A stretch of DNA of 64,000 nt from Paenibacillus sp. 481 (GTDB taxonomy: Bacteria > Bacillota > Bacilli > Paenibacillales > Paenibacillaceae). The translations under genes and the position numbers were made by a program. Positions 54,350 through 63,831 of the stretch are shown piece by piece (position 1 is the first letter of the stretch; each line of letters starts with the position of its first letter). The stretch spans positions 4,481,501-4,545,500 of the forward strand of contig NZ_CP075175.1 in the NCBI RefSeq assembly GCF_021223605.1. Reading direction: 5' to 3'. The notes below the pieces were generated by a model, which was not told where the DNA came from, did no database searches, and saw nothing but the letters and a program-made list of their open reading frames with translations.

Positions 54350-55315
54350 ATGGATTGGCTTACGCAATGGCTGAAGGAAATCATTATGGTCATCTTGTTA
54401 GCTGCGTTCATTGATTTGCTCATGCCAAATCGCACTATGCAGCGCTATGTCAAGCTTGTGCTGAGTCTCATTATTTTGCTCACGTTGTTGTCGCCAATTT
54501 TGAAGTTGTTTAACGAGAAGTTGACGACGCAACTGGCACAAGAATGGGGAGAGGCGGCGGATTTGTCCGCCAAAAGTGCTGGCGCCAACGCGCAGGCAAG
54601 CTTAAGCGAAATTCGTCGTCAAGCTCAAATGTTGCAGCAGCAAAGAGAGGCACAAACTTTTCGCTTAGCAGAAATTGAAATGGAGTCGCGCATGCAGCAG
54701 CAGCTTGCTCAGGTGATGGCTGTGCTGCCAACAGAGGGTGTGCAGGCGAACGTGCAATCCGCCCATGTTGCAGGGGTACGGGTGAAGTTGACACAAGGTG
54801 GGCAGGCGGGGCAAGGTGGTCAATCCGCACGATCCGAGCCGTATCATCAACTGGACGGTCAACAACAAACGTGGCCAAGCGGGGCTAAGCAGCAGGCTAC
54901 TGGGGCGATGATTGAGCAAGTTGAAGTCAGGATGAATCGAGGGCCAGTAGTAGGAAGCAGTGGCACGGGGGAAGCCAAGGTGCCTGCGGCAACAGTATTT
55001 TCGCCAATTGAGTCGGTTGCGCCTGTTCAAGTGGCGATTACAGAACGTGAAATTAATCGTACGAATGAAATAAATGGCGAGCCAAATAGCAATCCAGCGA
55101 GCGCATCTACTAGTGAACCTACACAGGAGCCTACAAATAAACCTACAAGTTCGCCTACAAGTGCACCTATGAGTGCTTCAAATGCGAATGTTTCGGCCGG
55201 AGTTCCGTTTCACGATGATCAATTGTTGGCATGGTGGGAACAACGCGCAGTGACTACACTTACGTCTGCGTGGTTAATCAAACCCGAACAAATCAAAATC
55301 AAATGGGAGTCATAA
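54350..55315 (+). CDS. spoIIIAF: Stage III sporulation protein SpoIIIAF with long low-complexity insert
   Basis: A 321-residue SpoIIIAF; the B. subtilis protein has 206. Two N-terminal helices (about 8-27 and 34-53) and a helical EscJ-like start are conserved, then a Gly/Gln-rich stretch (about 150-185) and a Ser/Thr/Pro/Asn stretch with PT repeats (about 245-290) interrupt the domain; the end WWEQRAVTTLTSAWLIKPEQIKI is again family-like. The ATG at 54350 has ggaaggag eight bases upstream. It is a ring component of the intermembrane channel. Confidence 0.88.
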   Translation: MDWLTQWLKEIIMVILLAAFIDLLMPNRTMQRYVKLVLSLIILLTLLSPILKLFNEKLTTQLAQEWGEAADLSAKSAGANAQASLSEIRRQAQMLQQQREAQTFRLAEIEMESRMQQQLAQVMAVLPTEGVQANVQSAHVAGVRVKLTQGGQAGQGGQSARSEPYHQLDGQQQTWPSGAKQQATGAMIEQVEVRMNRGPVVGSSGTGEAKVPAATVFSPIESVAPVQVAITEREINRTNEINGEPNSNPASASTSEPTQEPTNKPTSSPTSAPMSASNANVSAGVPFHDDQLLAWWEQRAVTTLTSAWLIKPEQIKIKWES

Positions 55316-55336
55316 TTATTATTTGCGTGCATATAG

Positions 55337-56059
55337 GTGAAAGTAGGACAAGTGAGAGCGAGTCCATGCTGCGAAAGGCGGTCGATTGCGTTGGCGAAAT
55401 GGTTGCAACAGATCGAAAGATGGATCGGCAACGGTTCGGGAGGATCGAAACGTGTACGGGCATTTCGTTGGCTACTGCTGCTAGGACTGCTAGGCGCGGT
55501 TCTCCTCCTGTTCGGCTCGTTTAACGCGAATGAGGGAAGTATCGGCTGGCTTACTGGAAAAAGCAGCGACGGTCGCGAACCACCTGCACTCGGAGCGTTT
55601 GAACCGCTTGATCAAGCGAAGGACAAAGTTGCCCAAGCGGGAACAAATGTGTTTGAAACGGTTGAAATGTCGTTTGAAGCACGTGTCAAAAACATTTTGG
55701 AGGAAATCGTCGGGGTCGGTCAAGTCGAAGTCCTCGTCACGGTTGACTCCACAGAGGAGCTTATCGTTCAACGTAACATGAAAGACGATCAACAAGTGAC
55801 CGAAGAGACAGATGCAAATGGTGGAAAGCGTCACTCCACACAGTACTCTCGCAACGGTGAAATTGTAACCTATGAAGCATCTAATGGGAAAACGCCGATT
55901 GTAACCAAGCGAATCAAGCCAAAAGTACGTGGGGTAGTCGTCGTAGCCAAAGGTGCGGAAAATTCGACTGTACATGACCTTATCGTTGATGCGGTGGAAA
56001 AAGGACTGAATGTACCCGCATTTCGAATTTCGGTTGTACCTCGAAAAATTGCGGAGTAG
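55337..56059 (+). CDS. spoIIIAG: Stage III sporulation protein SpoIIIAG
   Basis: A protein of up to 240 residues (B. subtilis 229) with one helix (about 44-62) and an extracytoplasmic ring-building domain containing RVKNILEEIVGVGQVEVLVTVDS and KPKVRGVVVVAKGAEN. SpoIIIAG forms a large ring between mother cell and forespore. The start is uncertain: the GTG at 55337 lacks a good ribosome site, and later GTG/TTG codons (55352, 55391) are possible. Confidence 0.9.
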   Translation: MKVGQVRASPCCERRSIALAKWLQQIERWIGNGSGGSKRVRAFRWLLLLGLLGAVLLLFGSFNANEGSIGWLTGKSSDGREPPALGAFEPLDQAKDKVAQAGTNVFETVEMSFEARVKNILEEIVGVGQVEVLVTVDSTEELIVQRNMKDDQQVTEETDANGGKRHSTQYSRNGEIVTYEASNGKTPIVTKRIKPKVRGVVVVAKGAENSTVHDLIVDAVEKGLNVPAFRISVVPRKIAE

Positions 56060-56117
56060 GCTGCATAAACGAAATTATTCCTAATGAATTGGTAATCACG
56101 AAAGGGAGGTATATACG

Positions 56118-57083
56118 ATGAATACCCGTCGACAAACGATTTGGTTAGTATCTATGCTTAGTTTAATGGTTGTGCTGTCTGCTTACTATTTGTTTACAGG
56201 TGACACAACAGGTCAAGTGAAAGAGATGGCAGATAAGACACAAATGGATAACAAGCGTGGCGATGCAACAGAAGTAACACAGCTTCCATCCGTACAAATA
56301 ACAGAGGTGTCAGCTGGCGAGAAGGCAGAAGCTCACGGTCAGCATGCGACTGGCGCAACACAGGACAAAGGAACAGGGGAAACATCGGGCAAAAATGATC
56401 CTCAGAACTTAAGCGGTACAGAGTCAACTAGCGGTGATACTGCGAACAAGGAACCAAACAAAGAACCAAACCATGAATCAAACAAAGATACAACTGCCCC
56501 AAATGGTGAGACAACTGACAAGGGAGCGGCCACAGGAAATACCGAACAGAACAAGGAAAGTGGAGCAACGCAACAAGATGGAGCCAAGAGCGAGACGAAA
56601 ACCGATGGAGCGAATACCGGCAGTGGAGTAAAGACAGATGGCGCTAAGACTGAGGATGCAAATGTAAAAGATGAAGCGGCTAAGCCGCAAGAAAAAGATA
56701 TCATCAATCAAGTGGAAGCAGAAGGCGTTATGAAGCGCAGCATGATTGAAGAAAAGCAGATGGAGCGTAATCAGCAATACCAGGCTGAATTGGAGCGTTT
56801 GATGGGTGTTATTAACAACACGAATGTCAACGGAGAAAAATTAGCTGCTGCGTATGATGAGATTCATAAGCTGGACGAAAGAGAGCAAAAAATTACGAAT
56901 TTAGAAGCGGAGTTGCAAAAAGATTATGACAATGCCGTCATAACCCAAGAAAACAACAAGTTCAAAGTGGTCGTGCAAAGTGAAAAATTAGCCATTAAAC
57001 AAGCGGTAGATATTATGGCAAAATTGATGAAAGAGCTGGAAGTCACACAAGATAAAGTCAGCGTGCAATACGTGTCGGAGTAA
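56118..57083 (+). CDS. spoIIIAH: Stage III sporulation protein SpoIIIAH with expanded linker
   Basis: A 321-residue SpoIIIAH; B. subtilis has 218. An N-terminal helix (about 8-27) is followed by a low-complexity region of about 150 residues (about 40-190) rich in Thr, Asn, Lys, Glu, Gly and Gln with NKEPN repeats, then the YscJ/FliF-like domain (about 195-321; AEGVMKRSMIEEKQMERNQQ), which docks with forespore SpoIIQ and joins the ring. The ATG has gggaggt upstream. Last gene of the operon; a terminator follows. Confidence 0.9.
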   Translation: MNTRRQTIWLVSMLSLMVVLSAYYLFTGDTTGQVKEMADKTQMDNKRGDATEVTQLPSVQITEVSAGEKAEAHGQHATGATQDKGTGETSGKNDPQNLSGTESTSGDTANKEPNKEPNHESNKDTTAPNGETTDKGAATGNTEQNKESGATQQDGAKSETKTDGANTGSGVKTDGAKTEDANVKDEAAKPQEKDIINQVEAEGVMKRSMIEEKQMERNQQYQAELERLMGVINNTNVNGEKLAAAYDEIHKLDEREQKITNLEAELQKDYDNAVITQENNKFKVVVQSEKLAIKQAVDIMAKLMKELEVTQDKVSVQYVSE

Positions 57084-57157
57084 GGTGTGACGTTGTTTGA
57101 ACGGTTCGCGATAAGTGTTCGCGCGGCATGTCCGTCAAATCATGTTGGAGTGAGTAC

Positions 57158-57186
57158 AGCCCAGTAAATAAACTGGGCTCTTTCTA
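57158..57186 (+). terminator. Terminator of the spoIIIA operon
   Basis: Agcccagt pairs with actgggct around a six-base loop, followed by ctttct. The T run is imperfect. Confidence 0.75.
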
Positions 57187-57202
57187 TTTGTTTGGATTAT
57201 GT

Positions 57203-57208
57203 TATAAT
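57203..57208 (+). promoter_or_regulatory. Candidate -10 element of the accBC promoter
   Basis: A perfect TATAAT stands 80 bases before the accB start, without a clear -35 at 16-18 bases upstream. It is the only promoter-like signal between the spoIIIA terminator and accB. Confidence 0.4.
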
Positions 57209-57287
57209 ACTAACTACTATAAGGTTGTATACACCAATTGAACCAGAACTGCCTTGGCATTTAAAACGTCATGAGGAGTGAAAGTCG

Positions 57288-57797
57288 TTGTTTAAGATTA
57301 GCGAAATTAAAGAATTGGTCAAATTGTTGGACCAAACTTCCGTCCAAGAATTGGAAGTGGAAAATGAAGGTTCTCGTTTGGTCATTCGCAAACCGGGGAA
57401 GACAGAATTTGTAAATCTACATACATCTCAACAGCATACATATTCCCCAGCGCCAGCACCGCAAGCTGCTGTCGCTACTGTTGAAGTAACTAGCGCTGCG
57501 CCTGCGCCGCAAGTTACCGATTCAAGTGCGGCTGTAAGTGTGGATGCTCAAGCGGGCTTGCATAAGATTGTATCGCCAATGGTCGGTACATTTTATCGTT
57601 CTCCTTCACCTGAAGCTGGTTCGTTTGTCAGCGTAGGTGATAAAGTTCACGAGAAGTCGGTCGTATGTATTTTGGAAGCAATGAAGCTTATGAACGAGCT
57701 GGAAGCCGAAGTGAAGGGCGAGATCGTGGAAGTATTAGTTCAGAACGGCCAATTGGTTGAATTCGGTCAGCCGCTTTTCTTGGTGAAGCCAGAATGA
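57288..57797 (+). CDS. accB: Biotin carboxyl carrier protein of acetyl-CoA carboxylase
   Basis: A 169-residue BCCP for fatty acid synthesis. An N-terminal dimerisation segment is followed by an Ala/Pro linker (about 55-85) and the biotinyl domain with Lys133 in EAMKLMNE as the biotin site. The start is a TTG eight bases after gaggag. It is followed by accC 46 bases later. The carboxyltransferase subunits are not in the window. Confidence 0.96.
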   Translation: MFKISEIKELVKLLDQTSVQELEVENEGSRLVIRKPGKTEFVNLHTSQQHTYSPAPAPQAAVATVEVTSAAPAPQVTDSSAAVSVDAQAGLHKIVSPMVGTFYRSPSPEAGSFVSVGDKVHEKSVVCILEAMKLMNELEAEVKGEIVEVLVQNGQLVEFGQPLFLVKPE

Positions 57798-57843
57798 TTC
57801 GGTTAACACGCCCGAACATATGCACAGCCAAGGAGGTTAAACG

Positions 57844-59187
57844 ATGAAGTTTCAGAAGGTGCTTATCGCGAATAGGGGAGAAATCGCCGTTCGCATTATT
57901 CGCGCATGCAAAGAGCTCGGCATTGCTACCGTTGCAGTCTACTCTGAGGCTGACCGTGACGCACTGCATGTTCGCTTAGCAGATGAAGCTTACTGCATTG
58001 GCCCAACAGCGTCTAAGGACAGCTATTTGAATTTCACGAACTTAATGAGTGTCGCTACGTTAACCGAGTGCGATGCCGTTCATCCAGGCTACGGATTTTT
58101 GGCTGAAAATGCTGACTTCGCAGAGATATGCCAATCTTGCGGAATTACATTTATCGGGCCTTCGTCTGATGCGATCGAGCGTATGGGAGATAAGGCGGTA
58201 GCCAAGCAAACGATGAAAGATGCTGGTGTACCTGTTATCCCAGGCTCTGATGGCTTGCTGGAGAACATTGAGGATGCTGTCATGCTTGCTCGTGATATTG
58301 GCTTTCCAGTCATTATTAAAGCAACGGCTGGTGGCGGAGGCAAAGGTATTCGCATCGCCGATGACGAAGAATCGTTTATTAAGCAAATAACGAATGCGCA
58401 ACAAGAGGCAGAAAAAGCTTTCGGTAACGCAGGCGTTTATTTAGAGAAATATTTGACGGGAATGAAACACGTCGAAATACAAATTATCGGGGACAAGCAC
58501 GGTAATGTTGTTCATTTAGGCGAGCGTGATTGTTCCGTACAGCGCCGTCGTCAGAAGCTGGTAGAGGAAGCACCATGTCCGGTGTTATCTCCTGAAATTC
58601 GCCAACGTATGGGTGACGCTGCTGTACGTGCAGCGCAAGCGGTAAATTATAGTGGCGCAGGAACGTTAGAATTTTTGCTTGGTCCTGATGGTAATTTTTA
58701 TTTTATGGAAATGAATACAAGGATTCAAGTTGAGCATCCTGTTACAGAAATGATAACAGGCATCGATCTTATCCAAGAAATGATCATGGTTGCTCAAGGA
58801 GAAAGATTATCCTTTACACAAGAAGATGTGCGTATTGACGGCTGGGCGATCGAATGCCGAATTAATGCAGAAGACCCTTCCCGTAATTTTATGCCATCAG
58901 CTGGACTAATTAATCAGTATTTAGCACCTGGCGGCTTTGGTGTTCGTGTAGACAGCGCAGCTTATCAAGGCTGCACGATCTCGCCGCATTACGATTCGAT
59001 GATTGCAAAATTGATCGTATGGGCACCTACTAGAAACGAAGCGATTGAACGTATGAAGCGTGCTTTATCTGAGTTTGCGATTGAGGGTATACATACAACG
59101 ATACCTTTTCATCAACGTCTATTGCAGCATCCGATTTTTATCGAGGGGAATTTTGACATCAAGTTTTTGGAAGAGCATGAAGTATAA
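57844..59187 (+). CDS. accC: Biotin carboxylase
   Basis: A 447-residue ATP-grasp enzyme that carboxylates the biotin of AccB. It has [18 protein letters not shown] at the start, the Gly-rich ATP loop [10 protein letters not shown], and the metal/bicarbonate segment [14 protein letters not shown]. The length matches the family. The ATG follows aaggagg. Operon with accB. Confidence 0.98.
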   Translation: MKFQKVLIANRGEIAVRIIRACKELGIATVAVYSEADRDALHVRLADEAYCIGPTASKDSYLNFTNLMSVATLTECDAVHPGYGFLAENADFAEICQSCGITFIGPSSDAIERMGDKAVAKQTMKDAGVPVIPGSDGLLENIEDAVMLARDIGFPVIIKATAGGGGKGIRIADDEESFIKQITNAQQEAEKAFGNAGVYLEKYLTGMKHVEIQIIGDKHGNVVHLGERDCSVQRRRQKLVEEAPCPVLSPEIRQRMGDAAVRAAQAVNYSGAGTLEFLLGPDGNFYFMEMNTRIQVEHPVTEMITGIDLIQEMIMVAQGERLSFTQEDVRIDGWAIECRINAEDPSRNFMPSAGLINQYLAPGGFGVRVDSAAYQGCTISPHYDSMIAKLIVWAPTRNEAIERMKRALSEFAIEGIHTTIPFHQRLLQHPIFIEGNFDIKFLEEHEV

Positions 59188-59308
59188 TTACCTTTTTTTC
59201 GTTGAATGGCATCGTTTGTCATAAAATTGGACAAATGTTATAGTTATGATAATGAGAAGGACAAGTTAACTATGCTCTATCCACAATATGACGAGGAGAG
59301 TGTATCGG

Positions 59309-59719
59309 ATGAGTCAGACGATGATTCCTGATTTTGAACGTACAGATTTGGGTAATATTCAAATAGCGCCAGAAGTTATTGCTGTAATTGCAGGATTGGC
59401 TACGATTGAAGTAGCTGGCGTTCGCGGAATGAGTGGCGGATTTGCAGGCGGCATTACAGAGCTTCTTGGTCGTAAAAATTTGTCCAAAGGCGTTAAGGTT
59501 GAAGTTGGTTCACGTGAAGCGGCTGTAGACGTATCCATTATCGTGGAATACGGACATCGCATTCCAGAAGTTGCAAGCAACATTCAAACGAACGTTAAGC
59601 GCTCTATTGAGACAATGACAGGCTTGCTAGTCGTTGAAGTTAACGTTCATGTTCATGATGTTCACTTTAAGTCACAGGAAAAAGTAGAAGAAACTGATCC
59701 TACTATCCGCGTGAAATAA
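59309..59719 (+). CDS. yqhY: Asp23/Gls24 family envelope stress protein YqhY
   Basis: A 136-residue Asp23-family protein (LGNIQIAPEVIAVIAGLATIEVAGVRGM, then VEYGHRIPEVASNIQ). In Bacilli it is encoded after accC and influences acetyl-CoA carboxylase-linked lipid balance. The ATG at 59309 follows gaggagagt; an ATG at 59288 lacks a site. The gene is followed by a terminator and then amaP, the expected membrane partner. Confidence 0.93.
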   Translation: MSQTMIPDFERTDLGNIQIAPEVIAVIAGLATIEVAGVRGMSGGFAGGITELLGRKNLSKGVKVEVGSREAAVDVSIIVEYGHRIPEVASNIQTNVKRSIETMTGLLVVEVNVHVHDVHFKSQEKVEETDPTIRVK

Positions 59720-59730
59720 TATGAAGACGT

Positions 59731-59762
59731 AAACCCCCTCCTGGTGGCAGGGGGTTTACTTT
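59731..59762 (+). terminator. Terminator after yqhY
   Basis: Aaaccccct pairs with agggggttt; the following T stretch is short, so some read-through into amaP is likely. Confidence 0.75.
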
Positions 59763-59787
59763 GATTCAGCAAGGAGGTGTGAGTGGA

Positions 59788-60321
59788 ATGATCCGAGTAG
59801 TGGACAGAATTTTGCTGTTTGTTTATAGTCTTGCTGTCGGTATATTGTCTGCAGCGGTGCTATTGATCATCTCCGAAGTTGTCGATACAGCTCCGTTTGG
59901 GTTTCGTGGAGATATTCAATTTTTAGTCATTACGGCATGTGTGTTGTTTTTGATCAGTTTGCGTTTCTTCTACGTATCTTTGCGCAGAGAACGCAAATCG
60001 GTTACGTCGATTGATCAACGCACAGAAATCGGGGACATCAAAGTTTCTTTGGAGACAATTGAAAATGTAGCACTAAAAGCTGCTGGTCGTATACGTGGTG
60101 TGAAAGATTTAAAGGCACGTATACGCACGAATGAGTCTGGCTTGGACATTACGATCCGTGCAGTAGTAGACGGAGAATCGTCCATTCCGAATATAACTGA
60201 GGAAGTTCAGCGCAATGTAAAGGAATATGTACAGGAAATTACAGGTATTCCAGTGTCCTATGTTTCCGTTTATGTAGCAAATATTGTGCAAACTCAAACC
60301 TTTAAAGCGCGTGTTGAATAG
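59788..60321 (+). CDS. amaP: Alkaline shock response membrane anchor AmaP
   Basis: A 177-residue AmaP-family protein with two N-terminal helices (about 6-28 and 44-64) and a cytoplasmic domain related to Asp23. In staphylococci AmaP tethers Asp23 to the membrane, so this one probably anchors YqhY. The ATG at 59788 has aaggaggt nine bases upstream. B. subtilis lacks amaP and the next gene at this point. Confidence 0.88.
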   Translation: MIRVVDRILLFVYSLAVGILSAAVLLIISEVVDTAPFGFRGDIQFLVITACVLFLISLRFFYVSLRRERKSVTSIDQRTEIGDIKVSLETIENVALKAAGRIRGVKDLKARIRTNESGLDITIRAVVDGESSIPNITEEVQRNVKEYVQEITGIPVSYVSVYVANIVQTQTFKARVE

Positions 60322-60336
60322 GTGGTGAACTTTCCG

Positions 60337-60567
60337 ATGTGGAAAGAAATGTGGGAGAGTCACGGGGGACGCTTCGTCGGCATCGCGGCAGGGATGTTTT
60401 TTGGCTTGCTGTATTTGATCGTCGGATTATGGGACATGTTTGTATTTGCGTTGCTCGTGATTATCGGATACCAAGTGGGCAAGCGTAAAGACTTGCACCT
60501 TAGCTCTTTGATACCTTGGCAGCGTGTCGGCTTTTGGTTGTCCGAACGTTGGAGATGGTTGAAGTAG
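60337..60567 (+). CDS. DUF2273 small membrane protein
   Basis: A 76-residue DUF2273 protein with the typical start MWKEMWESHGGRFVGI and two helices (about 15-35 and 38-54). DUF2273 genes regularly accompany Asp23 and amaP genes. The ATG at 60337 has taggtggtga upstream; GTG codons at 60322 and 60325 precede that site. Confidence 0.88.
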   Translation: MWKEMWESHGGRFVGIAAGMFFGLLYLIVGLWDMFVFALLVIIGYQVGKRKDLHLSSLIPWQRVGFWLSERWRWLK

Positions 60568-60795
60568 TCCTATGGACGCTCCGAACGATAGCGGCACCGC
60601 TAGTATTTGCCGCCCAGTGGCGATCGGAGCGGGCATAGGATTTTTTATTGAGGGCAGTAGCTCATTTCAACCAATATCAATCTTTTTTTGTATAATAAAA
60701 ATAAACAATAATGAATACCGCATGAGCAGCATCAAGAGCAGCTTAGGTAAAGTCCGCTATGGAGCGGCTGGGACAACAAGCAGGAGGAAAATGAA

Positions 60796-61248
60796 ATGAA
60801 AAGACGTACTGCCAGAGAAATGGCTATTCAAAGTTTGTATCAGCTTGAAATGAATGGGGTTACGCCGGAACAGGCTGTAGCAACTGTTGTAAATCAATCT
60901 CATGAAGAGGAAAGCGAAATCGGAGTAAAGCCAGAGCATGCATCAGCGATGCATATGGAAGTACTCAGATGGGTTCGCGATACGTGGGAGAGCCGGGAAG
61001 AGATCGATCAATTGCTTGCTCAGTATTTGAAAGGCTGGCAAGTGGATCGTTTGTCACGTGTTGACCGTCAAGTGCTACGCTTAGCTTGTTATGAGCTTGT
61101 CCTTCGTAAAGATGTACCACCAAAGGTAGTCGTTAACGAAGCAGTAAGCTTGGCGAAGCATTTCGGTACAGATGAGTCAGGCAAATTCGTTAATGGCGTA
61201 TTGGGGCCTATGCTTCGTGACTATGATAAAAGTAACGATAACGCTTAA
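60796..61248 (+). CDS. nusB: Transcription antitermination factor NusB
   Basis: A 150-residue NusB with RRTAREMAIQSLYQLEMNG at the start and the conserved end region RVDRQVLRLACYELVL ... PPKVVVNEAVSLAKHFG. It binds boxA RNA with NusE in rRNA antitermination. The ATG follows aggagg. The 228-base gap before it contains a TATAAT at 60691-60696 that may be its promoter. Confidence 0.97.
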   Translation: MKRRTAREMAIQSLYQLEMNGVTPEQAVATVVNQSHEEESEIGVKPEHASAMHMEVLRWVRDTWESREEIDQLLAQYLKGWQVDRLSRVDRQVLRLACYELVLRKDVPPKVVVNEAVSLAKHFGTDESGKFVNGVLGPMLRDYDKSNDNA

Positions 61249-61309
61249 TATACAGTTGGACAACATATTAAGTTAACATTTTTAACAGCAGGAAACGGGG
61301 GAGAGAACG

Positions 61310-62164
61310 ATGACAGCATCACTTTTGAATGGCAAACAATTATCCGAAACAATTCGCGAGGAAATTACGCAGGAAACAGAAGGCCTAAAACAATTAGGTG
61401 TTCAGCCTGGGCTCGCGGTTGTGCTTGTAGGTGCCGATCCGGCTTCACAAGTTTACGTTAATAGTAAGCATAAAACGTGCAATGCGCTTGGCTTTTACTC
61501 AGAAGTTCACCGTTTAGATGCAGAAACGTCACAAGCAGAACTGCTGCAATTGATCGACCAATTGAATCAAGATAAGGCGATTCACGGTATTTTAGTGCAA
61601 TTGCCGTTGCCTAAGCATATCGATGAGAAAGCGGTTATTGATCGGATTGCAGTTGAAAAAGATGTGGACGGTTTCCATCCCATAAGTGTTGGCAATCTCG
61701 TTATCGGTGACGATTCATTACTCCCGTGTACGCCAGCAGGCGTAATTGAGTTGATGAAGCGTAACGGTATTGAAATCGCGGGCAAACATGCCGTCGTCAT
61801 CGGACGCAGTAATATTGTGGGCAAACCTGTTTCCTTGTTGTTGCAACGCGAACATGCAACGGTTACGATGTGCCATTCGCGCACATCGAATATGAAAGAA
61901 TTGGCTAAATTGGCGGATATCCTAGTTGTGGCTATAGGTAAACCTAACTTTGTTGACCGTTCATTTGTCAAACCGGGAGCTGTAGTCGTTGATGTCGGGA
62001 TTAACCGTCTTGAAAATGGGAAACTAGCAGGAGATGTGAATTTCGATGATGTGAAAGACATCTGCTCTTGGATTACTCCTGTTCCAGGCGGGGTAGGACC
62101 TATGACGATTACGATGCTCATGCTAAATACGTTGAAAGCTGCAAAACGAATCCATAACGTGTAA
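61310..62164 (+). CDS. folD: Methylenetetrahydrofolate dehydrogenase/cyclohydrolase
   Basis: A 284-residue FolD that interconverts one-carbon folates. YVNSKHKTCNALGF holds the catalytic Lys, VDGFHPISVGNL and PCTPAGVIELM are family signatures, and GRSNIVGKPVSLLL is the NADP-binding loop. The ATG lies ten bases after ggggga. It precedes xseA as in B. subtilis. Confidence 0.98.
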   Translation: MTASLLNGKQLSETIREEITQETEGLKQLGVQPGLAVVLVGADPASQVYVNSKHKTCNALGFYSEVHRLDAETSQAELLQLIDQLNQDKAIHGILVQLPLPKHIDEKAVIDRIAVEKDVDGFHPISVGNLVIGDDSLLPCTPAGVIELMKRNGIEIAGKHAVVIGRSNIVGKPVSLLLQREHATVTMCHSRTSNMKELAKLADILVVAIGKPNFVDRSFVKPGAVVVDVGINRLENGKLAGDVNFDDVKDICSWITPVPGGVGPMTITMLMLNTLKAAKRIHNV

Positions 62165-62204
62165 GTGAACGTTTGACATAAATGATAAGAGAGGAGGCGA
62201 CGAG

Positions 62205-63581
62205 GTGGCGAGTGACACGCGTATATTATCCATCAAAGATCTGAATAAGTATATTCGGATGAAGCTTGATAGTGATGCACGTATGCAGGATGTGTGGATA
62301 CGAGGCGAGATCTCCAACTTTACACATCACTCTAGCGGACATATGTACTTTACGCTTAAAGATGCCGATAGTCGTATTCGTGCGATTATGTTCGCTTCCC
62401 AAAATCAACGCTTGCCGTTCCGACCGAAAGAAGGAACAAGAGTAATTGCACGTGGGTATGTGACGGTGTACGAACGAGATGGACAGTATCAGTTCTATGC
62501 CCAGCAAATGCAGCCTGACGGTATCGGTAGCCTGTATATGGCGTTTGAGCAGTTAAAGGAACGTTTGGCTGGTGAAGGGTTGTTTGAGCCAGAACGTAAG
62601 CGTCCGCTTCCTCGTTATCCTCGCGCCATCGGTGTCATTACATCTCCTACAGGAGCAGCGGTGCGCGATATTTTGATTACGTTGAATCGTCGCCAACCGA
62701 ATGTTCCTGTATTGTTATTTCCTGTACTCGTACAAGGAGCACAAGCAGCGCCATCTATTGTAAAAGCGATCGAAGCGATGAATCGACATCAGGAAGTGGA
62801 TGTTCTTATTGTTGGACGTGGCGGTGGCTCATTAGAAGAGCTATGGGCATTCAATGAAGAGGAAGTGGCACGTGCGATCGCACAATCCGCGATTCCGATC
62901 ATTTCTGCTGTTGGGCACGAAACAGACTTTACAATAGCCGATTTTGTGGCAGATTTACGTGCTCCGACGCCCACTGCGGCAGCGGAGCTTGCTGTTGTCC
63001 ACCATGAAGAAATTAGACAACATTTGTCACATCTGGAGAGACGGTTACGTCACGCAGTGGAACGTCAAATGGCGGCTAGTCAGGAGCGTTTGTTACGAGC
63101 TCAGCAATCTTCGGCATTGCGCCGTCCTGAACAAGGGGTGCAGAAGCACGCCGAGCGTCTGATCCGATTAACAGAGCGTCTCCAATATCGAGCGGATATG
63201 CGGTTCGTTAAAGCAGAAGAACGCTGGCGTGACCTACATAGTAGCTTGCGCGAGCATAGTCCACTTCATCAATGGTCGTCGGCGCAAAACCGATTGCAGA
63301 CTAACACACGTCAGCTGCAAACGGCCATGTCAAGTGCGCTCAAGCAAAGACGAATGGAATGGGTTAGTGCCATTCGTCAATTGGATGCGCTAAGTCCGCT
63401 CAAGGTTATGTCACGCGGTTATAGCCTAGTGTACGACGAACAGGATAAGAAGCTGATTCGTTCGGTGTCTGAAGTGGAACTGGGAGATGTTGTGCACGTC
63501 AAACTAGCCGATGGGCAGTTAGACTGCCACGTATGGTCGATGCGATCAGAACGCGAGGAGGATCACGATGAGTCAAAGTAA
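62205..63581 (+). CDS. xseA: Exodeoxyribonuclease VII large subunit
   Basis: A 458-residue XseA: N-terminal OB fold (LNKYIRMKLDSDARMQDVWIRGEISNF region), catalytic domain with GVITSPTGAAVRDIL, VGRGGGSLEELWAFN and VGHETDFTIADFVADLRAPTPTAAAEL, and a C-terminal coiled coil. It degrades single-stranded DNA with XseB. The GTG start has aggaggcg nine bases upstream. It overlaps xseB by 14 bases. Confidence 0.97.
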   Translation: MASDTRILSIKDLNKYIRMKLDSDARMQDVWIRGEISNFTHHSSGHMYFTLKDADSRIRAIMFASQNQRLPFRPKEGTRVIARGYVTVYERDGQYQFYAQQMQPDGIGSLYMAFEQLKERLAGEGLFEPERKRPLPRYPRAIGVITSPTGAAVRDILITLNRRQPNVPVLLFPVLVQGAQAAPSIVKAIEAMNRHQEVDVLIVGRGGGSLEELWAFNEEEVARAIAQSAIPIISAVGHETDFTIADFVADLRAPTPTAAAELAVVHHEEIRQHLSHLERRLRHAVERQMAASQERLLRAQQSSALRRPEQGVQKHAERLIRLTERLQYRADMRFVKAEERWRDLHSSLREHSPLHQWSSAQNRLQTNTRQLQTAMSSALKQRRMEWVSAIRQLDALSPLKVMSRGYSLVYDEQDKKLIRSVSEVELGDVVHVKLADGQLDCHVWSMRSEREEDHDESK

Positions 63582-63831
63582 AAAACGGAACGATGAGTTC
63601 ACGTTTGAACAAGCGATAGATAAGCTGGAACAAATCGTTGCCCAATTGGAAAGTGGGGACGCTCCACTAGAAGAAGCAATCGACCTGTTTCAACAAGGAA
63701 TGGAACTGTCTAAATTATGTTCACAGAAACTTGAGCAGGTTGAACGTAAAATTGAAATGCTCACAGAACAAAACGGCGAGCTGAAACGTCAACCGTTCCA
63801 AGCAGAAGAAGCGGGTGAGAGTAGTGATTAA
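63568..63831 (+). CDS. xseB: Exodeoxyribonuclease VII small subunit
   Basis: An 87-residue XseB with the family core FEQAIDKLEQIVAQLESGDAPLEEAIDLFQQGM. It binds the XseA coiled coil. The start lies inside xseA (gaggagg upstream) and the end overlaps the next gene by eight bases, so translation is coupled throughout. Confidence 0.97.
   Translation: MSQSKKRNDEFTFEQAIDKLEQIVAQLESGDAPLEEAIDLFQQGMELSKLCSQKLEQVERKIEMLTEQNGELKRQPFQAEEAGESSD

Noticed and set aside
54600-55200. Frameshift or misassembly as the cause of long SpoIIIAF
   Set aside because: The frame stays open, the family-like C-terminus returns in frame, and SpoIIIAH is expanded in a similar way, so low-complexity insertion is the better explanation.
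60572-60799. Small reading frame of 75 codons between the DUF2273 gene and nusB
   Set aside because: No ribosome site, mixed composition, overlaps the nusB start and a promoter-like TATAAT; probably chance.
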